Of a DNA stretch of 64,000 nucleotides, positions 23,834 to 35,287 are shown piece after piece. The DNA is from Astrocystis sublimbata (taxonomy: Eukaryota > Ascomycota > Sordariomycetes > Xylariales > Xylariaceae). Both the position numbers and the translations under genes were made by a program. How positions within the stretch are numbered: position 1 is the first letter of the stretch; each line of letters begins with the position of its first letter. Location: positions 62,001-126,000 of the forward strand of contig JAJNNY010000056.1 in the NCBI GenBank assembly GCA_022453515.1, given 5' to 3'. The notes under the pieces are model-generated. The model did not search any database. It saw only the letters and a program-made list of their open reading frames with translations, and had not been told where the DNA came from.

Positions 23834-26800
23834 TTACATTTGAATACCTTCCTTCATGAATGATCCAAGCTGCTTCGCCAGCTTGCCATGCATCATGGAG
23901 AAGTGGTTTCCTGGCATGTGGCGGAACTTCATCTTGTTGACGTCAACATACTCGTCCCAACGGTTTGGCCCAAAGTCCGTTCGGTTATCCAGCAAGAAGA
24001 GGGCATGACCCGTGGGGTACGGGTCAGGGCGGGGATCGGTCGGACTTTTGCACACTCCATCCTCGCACCAGATGGTCATGACATTGGGGCATTTGTCTTT
24101 CGCGATAGGTTCGGCGGTGTAATTGGACAGGGCTGTCACCGAGGCAGCGAAGTGAGGCAATAGCCACGAGGGAATCTTCTTAGCCTCAGCAGAGTCACCC
24201 TCACCGAGTAGGCCGATCTCAGCAAACCAGGCATGCAATCCAGCGGGCAGTGGCTCGATAGTGATAGGGCAAGGCGCGTCGATCATGATCAGATGAGATA
24301 CCTCCTCGTTGGCTTTGGTGAGTTGGTTGACTATCTCGTAGGCAATGACACCACCGGCTGACCACCCAGAAACGGCGTACGGCCCCTTGGGCTGACGGCG
24401 TTTCATCTCTTCCAAGAACTTGGCTGCCATGCCATAGACGCCGCACTTATACTCCTCGGGAGTTCTCATGAAGGGGGAGAACATACCCCAGACAGCAACG
24501 TCCGGGCCAAGCTCAGTGATCTCAGTGTAAGAGGTGGCACTTCCACTGCCATCCGGTATCATGAAAAGTTGACGTGTGGCTGTGCGATGATTACCCTGCA
24601 GGAGGACAGAAGTGGCCTTGCGGTGGGGGTAGGCGTCAACAATCTCCGGACATTTCGTCACTGTTACAACCGCAGATTCCTTCTTGAAAACTGTCTTTGA
24701 CTTGATCTCAACGGATTTAGTGACTGGCGCGGCCTTCTTTGGTTTGTCTTCCACGCCAAGTGCCTTCTCAACATCCTTTAGGGAAGGGTTGTGACCAAGA
24801 AGGTCGCCCGGGATGTTCAACCCGGACTTTTCTCTGAGTATACCTAGGATGGAAAGGCTCATCAAAGAGTCCATCCCAAGGGCAGCCAGGTCTGGCGCCG
24901 CGATGATCTCTTCGAGCTCGACACCCATCTCAGCGCAGATGGTCTCACGGATCATCTGCTGCAGTTCACTTGTGTTGCCTGACTCCACGGTGGCACCACC
25001 ATTCTTGACGGACCCCTTTTCGCTATCGTCAGGAGGCGTCGTGATATCGGAATCCTCGGATCGCGTGTCCTCCTCGTCGCTGTCTTCGCTTCCGCCAACT
25101 GTACTAACCTCCTCGACGGTGACGGTAGCTGATTCAAACTGACCAAGGAACTTCTTGAAAGCACCAACTGTCGAATGATCATTGAATGCGTGAGAATCAA
25201 CGTTCAGCTCTAGCTCTTCTCGGAGTCGGCCACTAATTGTTAGACCCATGAGTGAGTCGACACCCAAATCAGCGAAAGCAATGTTGTCGGCCAACTCGTC
25301 GTGGCTGACACCAGTTTCTTTGGCGACAATGTCCATTACCTGAACGACGACGGAACGCTTGATGAGTTTCTTGTTGACAGCTGGAAGGTTTTTCGCAGTA
25401 ATTTGTTTCTTCTCTTTGATTGGTGCCTTCGTAGATTTGGCTGCGGGTGCTGGACGAGCTGGAGCAGCAGAAGCGGAGGCCGTAGCGCCCTGTGGCGGCA
25501 GAACGATATTGAGAACCTTGCGAGGAATGGCTTGGAAGCGAACTTCCCCGGCCATACCAATGAGCTTATCGCCATCGAAGACATAGGCGTCACCCGCCAT
25601 CATTTTCGTGCCTTTGACGTTCTGCATACGAATGTAGGACTGGTATGTTTTGGTGGCGTCGAGACGTTCGGCAAATCTCAGGCTGCCCCATCCGTGCGAG
25701 ATGTAGACGTGCTCACGAGAGTCAACAGCGTCGGTCGCATTGCAGATAAAACCCGAAATGTGGCAAACTGAGTCAATCCAGTAAGGCGCCGTGTGGAAGA
25801 CGCCATCTTCTGGTGAAGTCTGAAACACAATCTTTGCCGTTGCTTCGCATGTTTTGCTATCAAGAATGACGGACTCCATGCCTCTATATCTAGGATGATA
25901 GTCGACGAGAGCAGTAAATAGCTTGTAAGCAAGGCCACGGCCAATCTTCGAAGCCTCTCCGCGTTCCTCTGCCGCTTTGAGAGACTCGATGCGGGATTTG
26001 ATGAGATAGTTCACACGCTCAAATTCGCCTAGCCAGTCCTCTTTGTCGCCGAAGGAGACTTTGCAGTTGGCGTGCTCCGTCTTCCGAGGTCCTTCTCCTG
26101 TCGTCCAAGTCACGCTAGCATTGCCTTCGGCAGCGTTGACCTTGACCAACATGCGCAAAATCTGGCTCTTAGCTTTCGAGTCGAAAATCAATGTCTTCGG
26201 GACTTCCATTGTCCCGACGTTGACACCGATGTTTTGGGCATCAGGGCGCACGAGTTTGTAGCCATACTCACATATGGTCATAGCCATATCAGCATAGAGA
26301 GTGGACGGTGTGAGGCAAGCGCCATTGACCAGGTGACCAGAGCAAATCTTGCGCATGTTATCCTCTGTCATTTCTGTCTCTGTTTCAAGGATAGCAATAT
26401 CTCCTTGAACATCTTCAGCGGTGACCTTCTGCACTGTGGTGGTGGACAGCTTAGGCCGAGATGGAGCCTCGATAGCCTTGGGAGAGCCGGCAGCACCACG
26501 ATTCTTTGTAAGACACCAATCGCCTGAGTATTGAAGCCAGTAATTCTTAAGATCAAAAGAATATGCCGGCAAGTCTAGGAGACGGATGGTACTGTCGAAA
26601 TCGCGATGATACTCGTTCCAGTCCAGGTTCAAGCCTGCAGAGTGGAGGGTGCACAGAGTTGAGCTTATGGTCTTGTAGGCTGACTCGTTGCGTCTGAGGG
26701 ATGGAACAGCAATCGTGGATGCGCCAAACGCAGCCTTTACCATGTTGGCACACACTGGATGTGGACCAACCTCCAACCAAACTGTCTTCTCATCGATGGC

Positions 26801-29800
26801 ACCCATTTCCTGCGCAGTAACCAACCCACCGAGAAGGTTGACGGGATCTCGGGTATGTTTACGGAGATAAGCAGGATCTATTGGCTCGTTCTCGACGATC
26901 TTTCCAAGCAATGGTGAGATGACTGGCACACTGGCTTTATGGAACTGGACCGATCGGCCGAGCTTCTCGAAACTGTCCAAGATCGGGTCAACTTGGGCAG
27001 AGTGGAATGCGAAGGGTACCTTCAGTTGAGTGCACTTGAAGCCCGCGCCGTCTAGGCGATCGGCGACCTCGGCGACCTCTGTCGACCTCCCGCTAAATAC
27101 AGTTTCGCGAGGACCGTTGACGCAGGCGATTTTGATCGACTGAGCGCCAGCACCGAGAGCCTCATTGACCGCATCAACAGAACCCTGAACGGCGAGCATG
27201 GTGTGTGTGCCAGCGGCACACTTCTCAACTAGAAGCTGGGCACGGGCACCGACAAGATAGATGGCGTCGCTTGCGGAGAGTACACCAGCAACGTGAAGGG
27301 CTGGGTATTCACCAAGACTGTGGCCTAGCACCACGCTTGGTTGAATACCCCATGAGCTCCACAGCTTAGCAAGAGCCATCTCGAATGAAACCAGACCAAG
27401 TTGCACAACCACAGGGGAGAGCTTCTGAACTTCAGGTTCGCTCCCGTCAATGAGGGGCAAGAACGACGGGAACCCATGAATCCGGGCGAGTTGATCATAC
27501 TCATCGATCGCCTGGCGGAATATGGAATAGTGGCTGTATAGTTCTTCACCAAGAGCGGCGTAATGCGATCCTTGGCCAGTGAACATGAAAGCGACCTTGG
27601 GTTGTTCTGGGGATACGGGAACGAAGTTCGACTTGAGGCGCTCCTTGATAGCCTCTTGGGCCTCCATCAGACTACCAGCAGTCACGTTCATGCGCCAGTA
27701 GTGCTGAATCCTTCGAGCTGTGGTGGTATATGCGACATGGGACACCGACGTGGAAGGGTGTTCTTCCATCCACTTGACAAGTGTCTCTGCATTGCGTATC
27801 ATGGCAGATTTTGACTTCCCAGTCACAGCAATAACGTGCTGGCTGCGAGGATCCACGGACGCATTCTTGTATCGTGGTCCATCTTCGAGCAGGAGACCAG
27901 TGTTGCCCCCAGCAGCACTGAAGTTGTTGACAAAAACTTTACGAGGTTTCCCGTCCCGACGCACAAAAGGTGTCTTGTGAAAAGCGATATTCACGCCTCG
28001 TTGGCCCAGATCTTTGGGGAAAGTCTTGTTGATTTCCTTCTTGATACCAATGTGAGGTGGTATGGCGTTGTTCTGCAGCATCAACAAGACCTTGATGAGA
28101 GCCGTGACACCAGAAGCAGCCTCACCGTGGCCCACGTTAGATTTTACTGCGCCGAGATATAACGGCCTGTCAATCGGGCGGTGACGTTCGGCAGGGGCGA
28201 AAACACTGGTGACAGAGACCATCTCTGTTCCATCACCAGCCTGGGTGCCAGTGCCATGCATCTCTACATAGTCGACATCGTGGGGGTCCACACCCGCGTC
28301 ATCTAGAATGGACGCAGATAGCACGGACTGCGTCGGTCCATGGGGATGAGTGATTGAAATGGCGTCGGCAGAATGGTTAGTTTGAGTACCCAGTACCACA
28401 GCCAAAATGTTGTCCTTGTCAGCAATCGCATCATCGAGGCGCTTGACAATGACCGACGCACAACCATCAGCCCGGCAGTAACCGTCAGCGTCATTGTCGA
28501 ATGTATTGCAATTGTTGCTCTTAGACAAGAACTGGCCCCGACTAAGCCCTGAGAAGATATCGGAATTGGTCATGCAAGAGAGACCGCCCACGATGGCTGT
28601 GTCACACTCCTTAACCCATAACGATGTGCAGGCCACTTGCATTGCTGCAGCACTCGAGGAACACGCGGTATCGATATTGAGACTAGGGCCGCTAAAGCCA
28701 AAGTAATAATTGATGCGGCCGGGACCAAAAGCTCGCACACCACCCGTGATGAAGTATGTGTCGACCTCTTGAGCGGCATTGATCTCACGCCAGTCGTCCG
28801 AGGTCTGCCCAAAGAAAGTGCCTATACGGTCAAGCCGGGTCGAAGGCGTCCTATTTGGCACGTACCCAGACATTTCGAGGGCTTCGTAGGCTGTCATCAG
28901 GGCCATACGTTGCATCGGATCCGTCTGGAATGCCTCACGAGGAGACATGTTGAAGAACCTCGGGTCAAACTCGCCGGGGTTTTTGATCCAGTTACCATAG
29001 GGCGTATGGCTCGTGTTGATGGCCTTTCCAGTTGGGTCAAAGTGAGTATCGACCGGAAATCTATCTGCCGGGATGATGCGGTGAGCGTCAGTACCCGCAA
29101 CAAGAAGATCCCAGAGTTCATTAACACTCTCCGAATCGGGGAACCGCCCAGCCATCCCAACAATGGCCAATTTGCACCTTCCTGTAGACCCATGATTGCC
29201 GATATGAGTGCCATTGCTCTCCCGTGAGACCTGCGGTGGCGATCGAAGCAGAACTTCCGATTTTGTCTCTGACCGAAGTAGATTGGCCAATGTGCTTGCA
29301 GCTTGTGTTGGGCCACACGGGATGACCAGAATCCGGGTTCCTGGGAACTTGCGTGCTTCGTTGATGCTACCATCGAGCGCCTTGTGGAAGTACAACGGCT
29401 CATTGAGGATCTCGTGGACCACGGCTTTCAGAAGCGATTTGATATCTTTTTCGGCAAAGCTGTGGCCAGTGACGCATGACATGACGCCACTCCGTGGTTT
29501 GGCATTGGCAAAGACAGCGCTGACGCGCTCGTCATTGAGTCTCAGCAAGTCGTCTAGGTTCACCGCGCCATGCAAATGAGGCGCATGATACGGACCGTAA
29601 ACGGGAATGGCGGTGGGTATTGAGTCAAACAAGTCTTTACTGAACAGTAGTTTGAGCGTGGCTGGAGGCCCAGAAATGGCAACGTTGCTTGCAGAAACTG
29701 CACTGACGTATGCGTATGACGGCTGGGCGATTCCCTGTGATTATGAGACTGTAAGCTCCTGATAAGGATCATAGTAAGGGATCCGTTGCGACAAGCATCA

Positions 29801-30463
29801 TCTTACTTCTGACTGGTGAAAATCAACAAGAATTTTCCTCGCGTCACTCTCTTTCATGGAAGAAAGAACGTAGGTCCAGCTCTCGGACTCTCCTCTGGGT
29901 GGATTCAGCCGCTCAGACAGAGAACCGACATGGGATCCGACGCGGAATGCCATCAACACCATCTGTACGGCGATGGGGAGTAATGCGGATAGCGATGGGC
30001 TCGTGGCAATCGCGACTGCTGCAAAAAGGCCAGTGCAAAGACCGGAAAGCCTTGTATTCTCGGGCGCCGTGACATCTTCATGGTGTTTTTCGACGTGACT
30101 TTCTTGGTGTTAGACTACCCTGAAGAAACCGCCCTGGCCACTCGGGGTATCCGTAATGGAATGCACCTACTTTATATAGTGCGCTAATTGTGTGATGCAC
30201 AACAAGGCGCTGTCGATGCCTGGGGATTTGATCTTCTGCCCATGATACCCCTCGTTTAACTGCGCAAGCGTTCGAAATGTTGGAATCTTCTGCCGCACGA
30301 ATCGCGGAAGATTTTCGATCTCGTCTCTTAACGCGTCCCCCGCCAGTCGGAGGAATTCCCTCGACAGGTAACTCGGGTTCCTGCGCTTCAGGAAGTCGGC
30401 TAGGAAGCCATGTGTGTCTAAGGACTGGTCTCCGAAGAGAAGGAAGGATGACTGTGAGGCCAT
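23834..30463 (-). CDS. PKS1: non-reducing polyketide synthase, DHN-melanin/YWA1 type
   Basis: Iterative type I PKS of 2161 residues from three exons (30171-30463, 29807-30098, 23834-29734; introns 72 nt each). Domains: SAT with GLCTG (Cys119) and GPYHAPH; KS with DTACSSS (Cys about 553) and His at EMHGTGT and NVGHGEA; AT with GHSLGEY (Ser about 1001); PT with SGHLVNGACL (His about 1329) and WIDSVCH (Asp about 1516); two ACPs with LGVDSL (Ser about 1689) and LGMDSL (Ser about 1818); and a TE/Claisen cyclase with GWSAGG (Ser about 1987) and GNHFSMMH. Order, length and tandem ACPs match fungal melanin PKSs (Colletotrichum PKS1, Aspergillus Alb1/wA). Expected product is T4HN or a heptaketide naphthopyrone from acetyl/malonyl-CoA; sequence reading alone cannot choose. 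The start restores MASQSSFLLFGDQS, a typical SAT N-terminus. All catalytic residues are present. Confidence 0.93.
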
Positions 30464-30552
30464 TGTTGACGGCTGGCCTGGGGAGTTGAGCCAGAGCAAA
30501 CACTACTGATGTCGTGAGCAACAGTAGGAATTGTCAAAGCGACTGTTGTCGA

Positions 30553-30562
30553 CTTATATATA
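30553..30562 (-). promoter_or_regulatory. TATA-like element upstream of the PKS
   Basis: On the minus strand a TATATATAAG word lies about 90-100 nt upstream of the PKS ATG at 30463, followed by AGTCGAC and CAGTCG. Position and sequence fit a core promoter; the transcription start is unknown. Confidence 0.45.
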
Positions 30563-32159
30563 TGTATCTACATGCCAACCGTCAGCTACATTGGCAGTCA
30601 GCCAAATATAACACAGACGTCTGATAACAACAACGAATATGCAACTGTCGATCACGGATAAGCCTCTGGGGGGTAGGTAAATGCAGCTACACCCCTCGTG
30701 CATCCCTACTTGAGCATTAGTCCGGGTTCGTAGTTGGTGGTCGTTATCGGTCACCGAAGACTTGTGGCGAACAAATATGGCATGGCGAGGCTGCCAAACG
30801 GGCTGGCCAGGCACGCCATGCCCGGTCCGACAGAGCGGTACAGTATGCAATCTCGATAACATGTGATCGATACCTGTACTGGTACTCGACAATTTGACGT
30901 GATTCAGCATAGCATGGGAATGTTCTTAATCGTCGTTAGATAGCAGCTTCTAACGCGATCCGGAAACCGCTTACCCCCTTATTGCCTTGTTTGCCAGCTC
31001 GACTCGCACTCCTGGGGTAGCCTACAAGACTTCCAGTTCGTAGGTATGGTGTTTCCCAGACAGTACACAGATTCCTCTCGTATTGCGTTCTGAAAACGCT
31101 CATATAGTGGGTCACAAGTGGTGGATCGTTGGGGATGTCCGCTCACATCTGAGTCCATGGCGCCGGTTCAGATTCACGGGGGTTGCCTATGCTCAACTCA
31201 GCAACAAGCACTAGTCCGGTAGCTATGTGTATGACACACGGCGTGATTTGATTGTCTTACCAATGACAAGCGCCATGGACATGGACATGCCAGTTGCTAC
31301 AATCCCTGAGGCTCTGGGCCCTTACATGGCCGAAGCGTGTGTTGCCCGGCCCGTCAGTGGAATATACGAGACTTGGAATGCTGGTGGAGATAGGCTTAGT
31401 TCACGACTCGATCGCAGACAATTACCCGCCTAAACAAGTCGACAAGTATCCCGCCTGAAGCAGAGCGCAGGCTTCGTGATGCTAGATCAGGCTCTGATAG
31501 GTTCATCTCCATGGTTCATGGACCGCGTTGGGTGCGTAGCAACAGGATCATGGCCCCGCGGTAAATCAAGAGCGCAACATCAGCGGCGGCCCCACGATGA
31601 GGCGCTGCACCATCCCGGAACCCCGGCACTTGCAGATGCAGCATCTGTTACGAACTCTATGGCATTCAGAACGGCTCATCTCATAACAAGGGGGCCAAGC
31701 GACTGCTAGCATTGTCTTGCAATTTGCAGCATGCTAACTAAGCCTTATGCACCGAGCCAGGAAACTTTGTTCGGCGTGCGTGTCTTTCAAGACAGCAACC
31801 GGAATATGTCTGAGGCGCGCTTTTAGATCTTAATCTAGCATGTGATCAAGACACGGGCGGTGGCTATCGAACAGACATGAGGTAGACATAGACAAGTGGC
31901 TTGAATAGTGGCGTCAACGTCAGTTTGCGGTACGACCAACCCGAGTTCGGTTGGTCAACGCGCATGCGGCTGATGGCAACAATTTGGACAGTGGGGAGGG
32001 CGGCCTGTTGTTGGGGAGCAATCAGACAACGAACGACGAGGACGCGCCTGGCATCTTCATCACCTCGTAGATTCATAGGTCCGCGAGCTTTCGGGGCTTG
32101 TGCTACACCGTCTCATGTCGTGGGGAATGTCCTCGGGGCCGGTTCCCAGGGCATAGAGG

Positions 32160-32197
32160 GATGGGATGTATGGATGTATGGATGTATGGACGGATGG
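32160..32197 (+). repeat. short GGATGTAT tandem repeat
   Basis: About four imperfect 8-nt units (GGATGTAT, last unit GGACGGAT) in tandem, in non-coding DNA. Confidence 0.8.
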
Positions 32198-32394
32198 TGG
32201 GCGAGATGGGATCGAATTAATGAATCTATATCGGACTCGAAGTTGTTGTCGTTGTGCAACGAGCGACCCGTTCGGCCTGAGATTGTGATAGGAGCGAGAC
32301 TATGGGCATCGAGTGTTGACGTGGGGATGGCACTGGTGGCACCCGAGCCCTGCAAAATCCGAACTACCTGTACCCAGGCGGGCTAGGATGCAAC

Positions 32395-32940
32395 CTTACC
32401 TAAGGTAACATGTCCCTACCACCTGAGAACTCCAGTGCCTGGCCCTTGCCCACATGCAGTTACTTCGGATTGCCTCCCGATTCACCTACATAGTTACTTG
32501 AGTAGGTAGGTACCTACATACTCCCCACCAATTTGTGTAAGAACAGTGGTCTCTAGGGCAACTATGATATAAAATGCAAGGCAGTGATCTTTTAATCCCT
32601 TTCAAAGTGAGATGTCTCGGTTAGGCTTATACCGGGTCGCCAGTGTGAGTTGAGATGGGTACTGCCTACCAAGTAGGTATCTAGGTACTTCCAGCAGCAC
32701 AGGTACACCTACCTTACCTTACCTACATGTAGGAGGTACGTACGTGTATGTATGTAAAGGTAGCTGTTAGTGACAGGGGCCAGAAGCGGGAGCTTGGGAG
32801 GCTGGATGTGCGCTAAAGCCGAGTCCCTGCCAGGCACCCACACTAGCGTGCCTGGCCCGCCTGGCTAACCTGGAAGCAGACCTACCTAGGCCCCTAAGGT
32901 AGGGTGCTAGGTAGATACTTTAAGTACATAGAAGCAGGTT
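32395..32940. repeat. TACCTA/TAGGTA island with GCCTGG block
   Basis: Many TACCTA, TAGGTA and TTACCT words flank a block at about 32825-32873 made of GCCAGGC and GCCTGGC words. A similar pairing occurs near 60283-60425 and 2229-2273. No open frame of interest is present. Confidence 0.65.
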
Positions 32941-35287
32941 GCTCGATCTGATATCACCGTAACAGCCACCCACCGCACCGACCCTTACCTCCATACGACG
33001 CATCATGCAGTTCTGTTTTCTGCATCTTCACTGAGCTCGCAATACCCCTCTAGTCGTTCTTGAGTCTCCTAGTCGCATACTCCAGAGCTTGAGCTTCTAG
33101 GCCACACCGTAGCTCATCTCGGGAATGCTGCCTCGTGCCCTCGAATCCTCCATCGATGATTAAGATCAAGCCTCCATTTCAGTCTCACGCTATCCTTGCC
33201 CTTCCTCGTTTGGAGTATACGAGGCAATACTCCGATTCCGGAATTTGGCCATGCAACCATCTGTAATTCCCCTCGCATGTCCACTTACTTACTGCGCATG
33301 CCCTCAGCCATCGTGGGCTTCCCGTTACAATCAGCAGTTAGCTGGCCCAAACGTAACACTCCACCAACACCGACTCATCCACCTTCGGACGATAAGCGTT
33401 CACTTTCGGAGATCCGGTCCAATATTATCACCGAATATATATAAACTTGTATGCCTGTACAGGCCTTCTCACCCGTAGCCCAGCTCGGAATTGGCTTTGA
33501 TAGGCCCTGATGGGCCCCTCTGCCTGCGTTTCTGTGCCCTGAGCCACTGCAGTGTAGCCGATGATGAAGATAATCTGCATAGCCTCGGCTCATATTAATA
33601 GTATCAAATCCGGCATGCGTTGTTGCACGGTTTATTCTTACTCGTTGTTGTGTAGTATGTACGTGGTTTGAGGCCAGTCGCCTGCCTGGTAATTATGCTT
33701 CCTGTTTCCATTCCTGTTTGCATTCCTGTTTCCAAAGACTACCTCCTACCTCCTACCTAGGTACCTAGATAGCTGGACTTATTGTGACAAGACTGCTCTT
33801 TGCCGGGTTGATTCCCCATGACTCGTTCGACGCGCACTGTTCTCATATCACAAGCAGCGCTTACGAGATCACTTTCGAGACTCGATCCACTGGCAATCAT
33901 CATGTCTGAGACCTGTCAGGCGTTCATCTTTGCTCTGAAATATTGGCCAATGTAAGACGACATTCCGTCTGGTATACCACATTCAGCCGTAGACCTTGTC
34001 TGCTATGTGTAAGGAACATCCAACCATGTCATCATCGATTCGCCCCTGTTGATATTCAGCATCTAAGATCAACCTACAACGCCCTCCAGCGGGGCCCTCG
34101 CGTGAGGGCTTAAGACATTGATTACATGCACTCTCCTACTCTATTACAATCAATGTTCCAACACCTCTTCCATGCTGAGGTCAAATATGTCGCGTATCTC
34201 CTTTCTCGAGGTAACTTGTACACATAGATAAGGCCATACTAGGCCCCAGCAGCAAGCTCACGGTTGTTCTCGTGTTACTGCTACTCACGGCTAGCATTCA
34301 CAAACAATGTCCTTGCAAGCTGCCCGGTTTCTTAAAGCCAATACGTCCGCTGGTGCAGATGCCCTTGGTTGGTATGAGTCAGTGAATCCAGTAGTACTGC
34401 ATAACTGCATGCACCTTCCGGCCTCGTCTATGTTTATGGCACCATACCTGGGCGAGATCGCAACCCAAGTTGCCGCAGTTCTTGGACACATTGGTTAGAC
34501 AGGGATGGCATGCCCTCTTCACCGCCAGAAACCTGAGGGGTTCGCGTGTTACTTGAACGGGTTCGTGGCAGAAATATGGACCATTGTCTAAAGGTTCAAT
34601 AGATAGCTCGTATCCAACCACGCATCGACATCTACCTGCGTTTCGGAACGATGATCCATCACGAGAGCCACTTCCCGTAAGACAGTAAAAACCAGAGTCC
34701 CGAGCGGTTCAGGTGACGACCGTCCTCACTACTTACTTCCTACTGCGGTGACATATTACACTACAGGGCGAGAGGCGTGAAATGGAAACCGCTCACAGTC
34801 CGTCTCTGTGACGTCGTAGTCACATCATGGGAGCTGGGATATCCTCAACTCTAGCATCGAATATGCACTGCTCGGCAGCTCAACTTTTGTCCTGTGTTGC
34901 AGAGCAATGGGTGTACCGGGGCGATATGGATCGCTGACCGCCGAGTGCTTTCACTAGCTCATACATTGGCCCCTTGAAGTCTTCGCCACGAGTGGACTCC
35001 TGAAACAGGAGTTGATTCTCAAGTCCGATTGCTATTTAGGGGGTAGAATATTAAGGCACAATCAGGTTGCGTGACTTCCAAGATGCCAATTCTGCTGCCC
35101 GTTTTACAAAAAGACAATTTTGCATACATCCGGTGATGAATTGCCATGATTTACATATACTTCTGTGATGAAATCGCGTCCTCTACCCAAATTATTGTTT
35201 CTAGTCAGATCGATATAGCAGCCTCATCCTTCTCAGCTATTGAATACAATAAAAATTAACAAACAAATATGACGCCATCAGATTGTT

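Larger units (their letters stand above)
30464..35287. other. 4.8 kb intergenic region between PKS and oxidase
   Basis: The first few hundred bases are the probable PKS promoter. Nothing beyond is a supportable gene: the longest frame (161 codons, plus, 31901-32386) is low-complexity and runs across a GGATGTAT tandem repeat near 32160-32195. TACCTA/TAGGTA and GCCTGG-rich islands cover about 32395-32940, including CCTACATGTAGG near 32723. Confidence 0.5.

Noticed and set aside
28637..29227. 196-codon plus-strand frame inside the PKS
   Set aside because: Antisense shadow of the KS region of the PKS exon.
30853..30870. TCGAT-N8-ATCGA inverted repeat in the PKS upstream region as a regulator binding site
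   Set aside because: Spacing does not match the AflR TCG-N5-CGA site and such words are common by chance; not enough to call an operator.
31901..32386. 161-codon plus-strand frame upstream of the PKS
   Set aside because: Runs through a GGATGTAT tandem repeat and has no recognisable motif.
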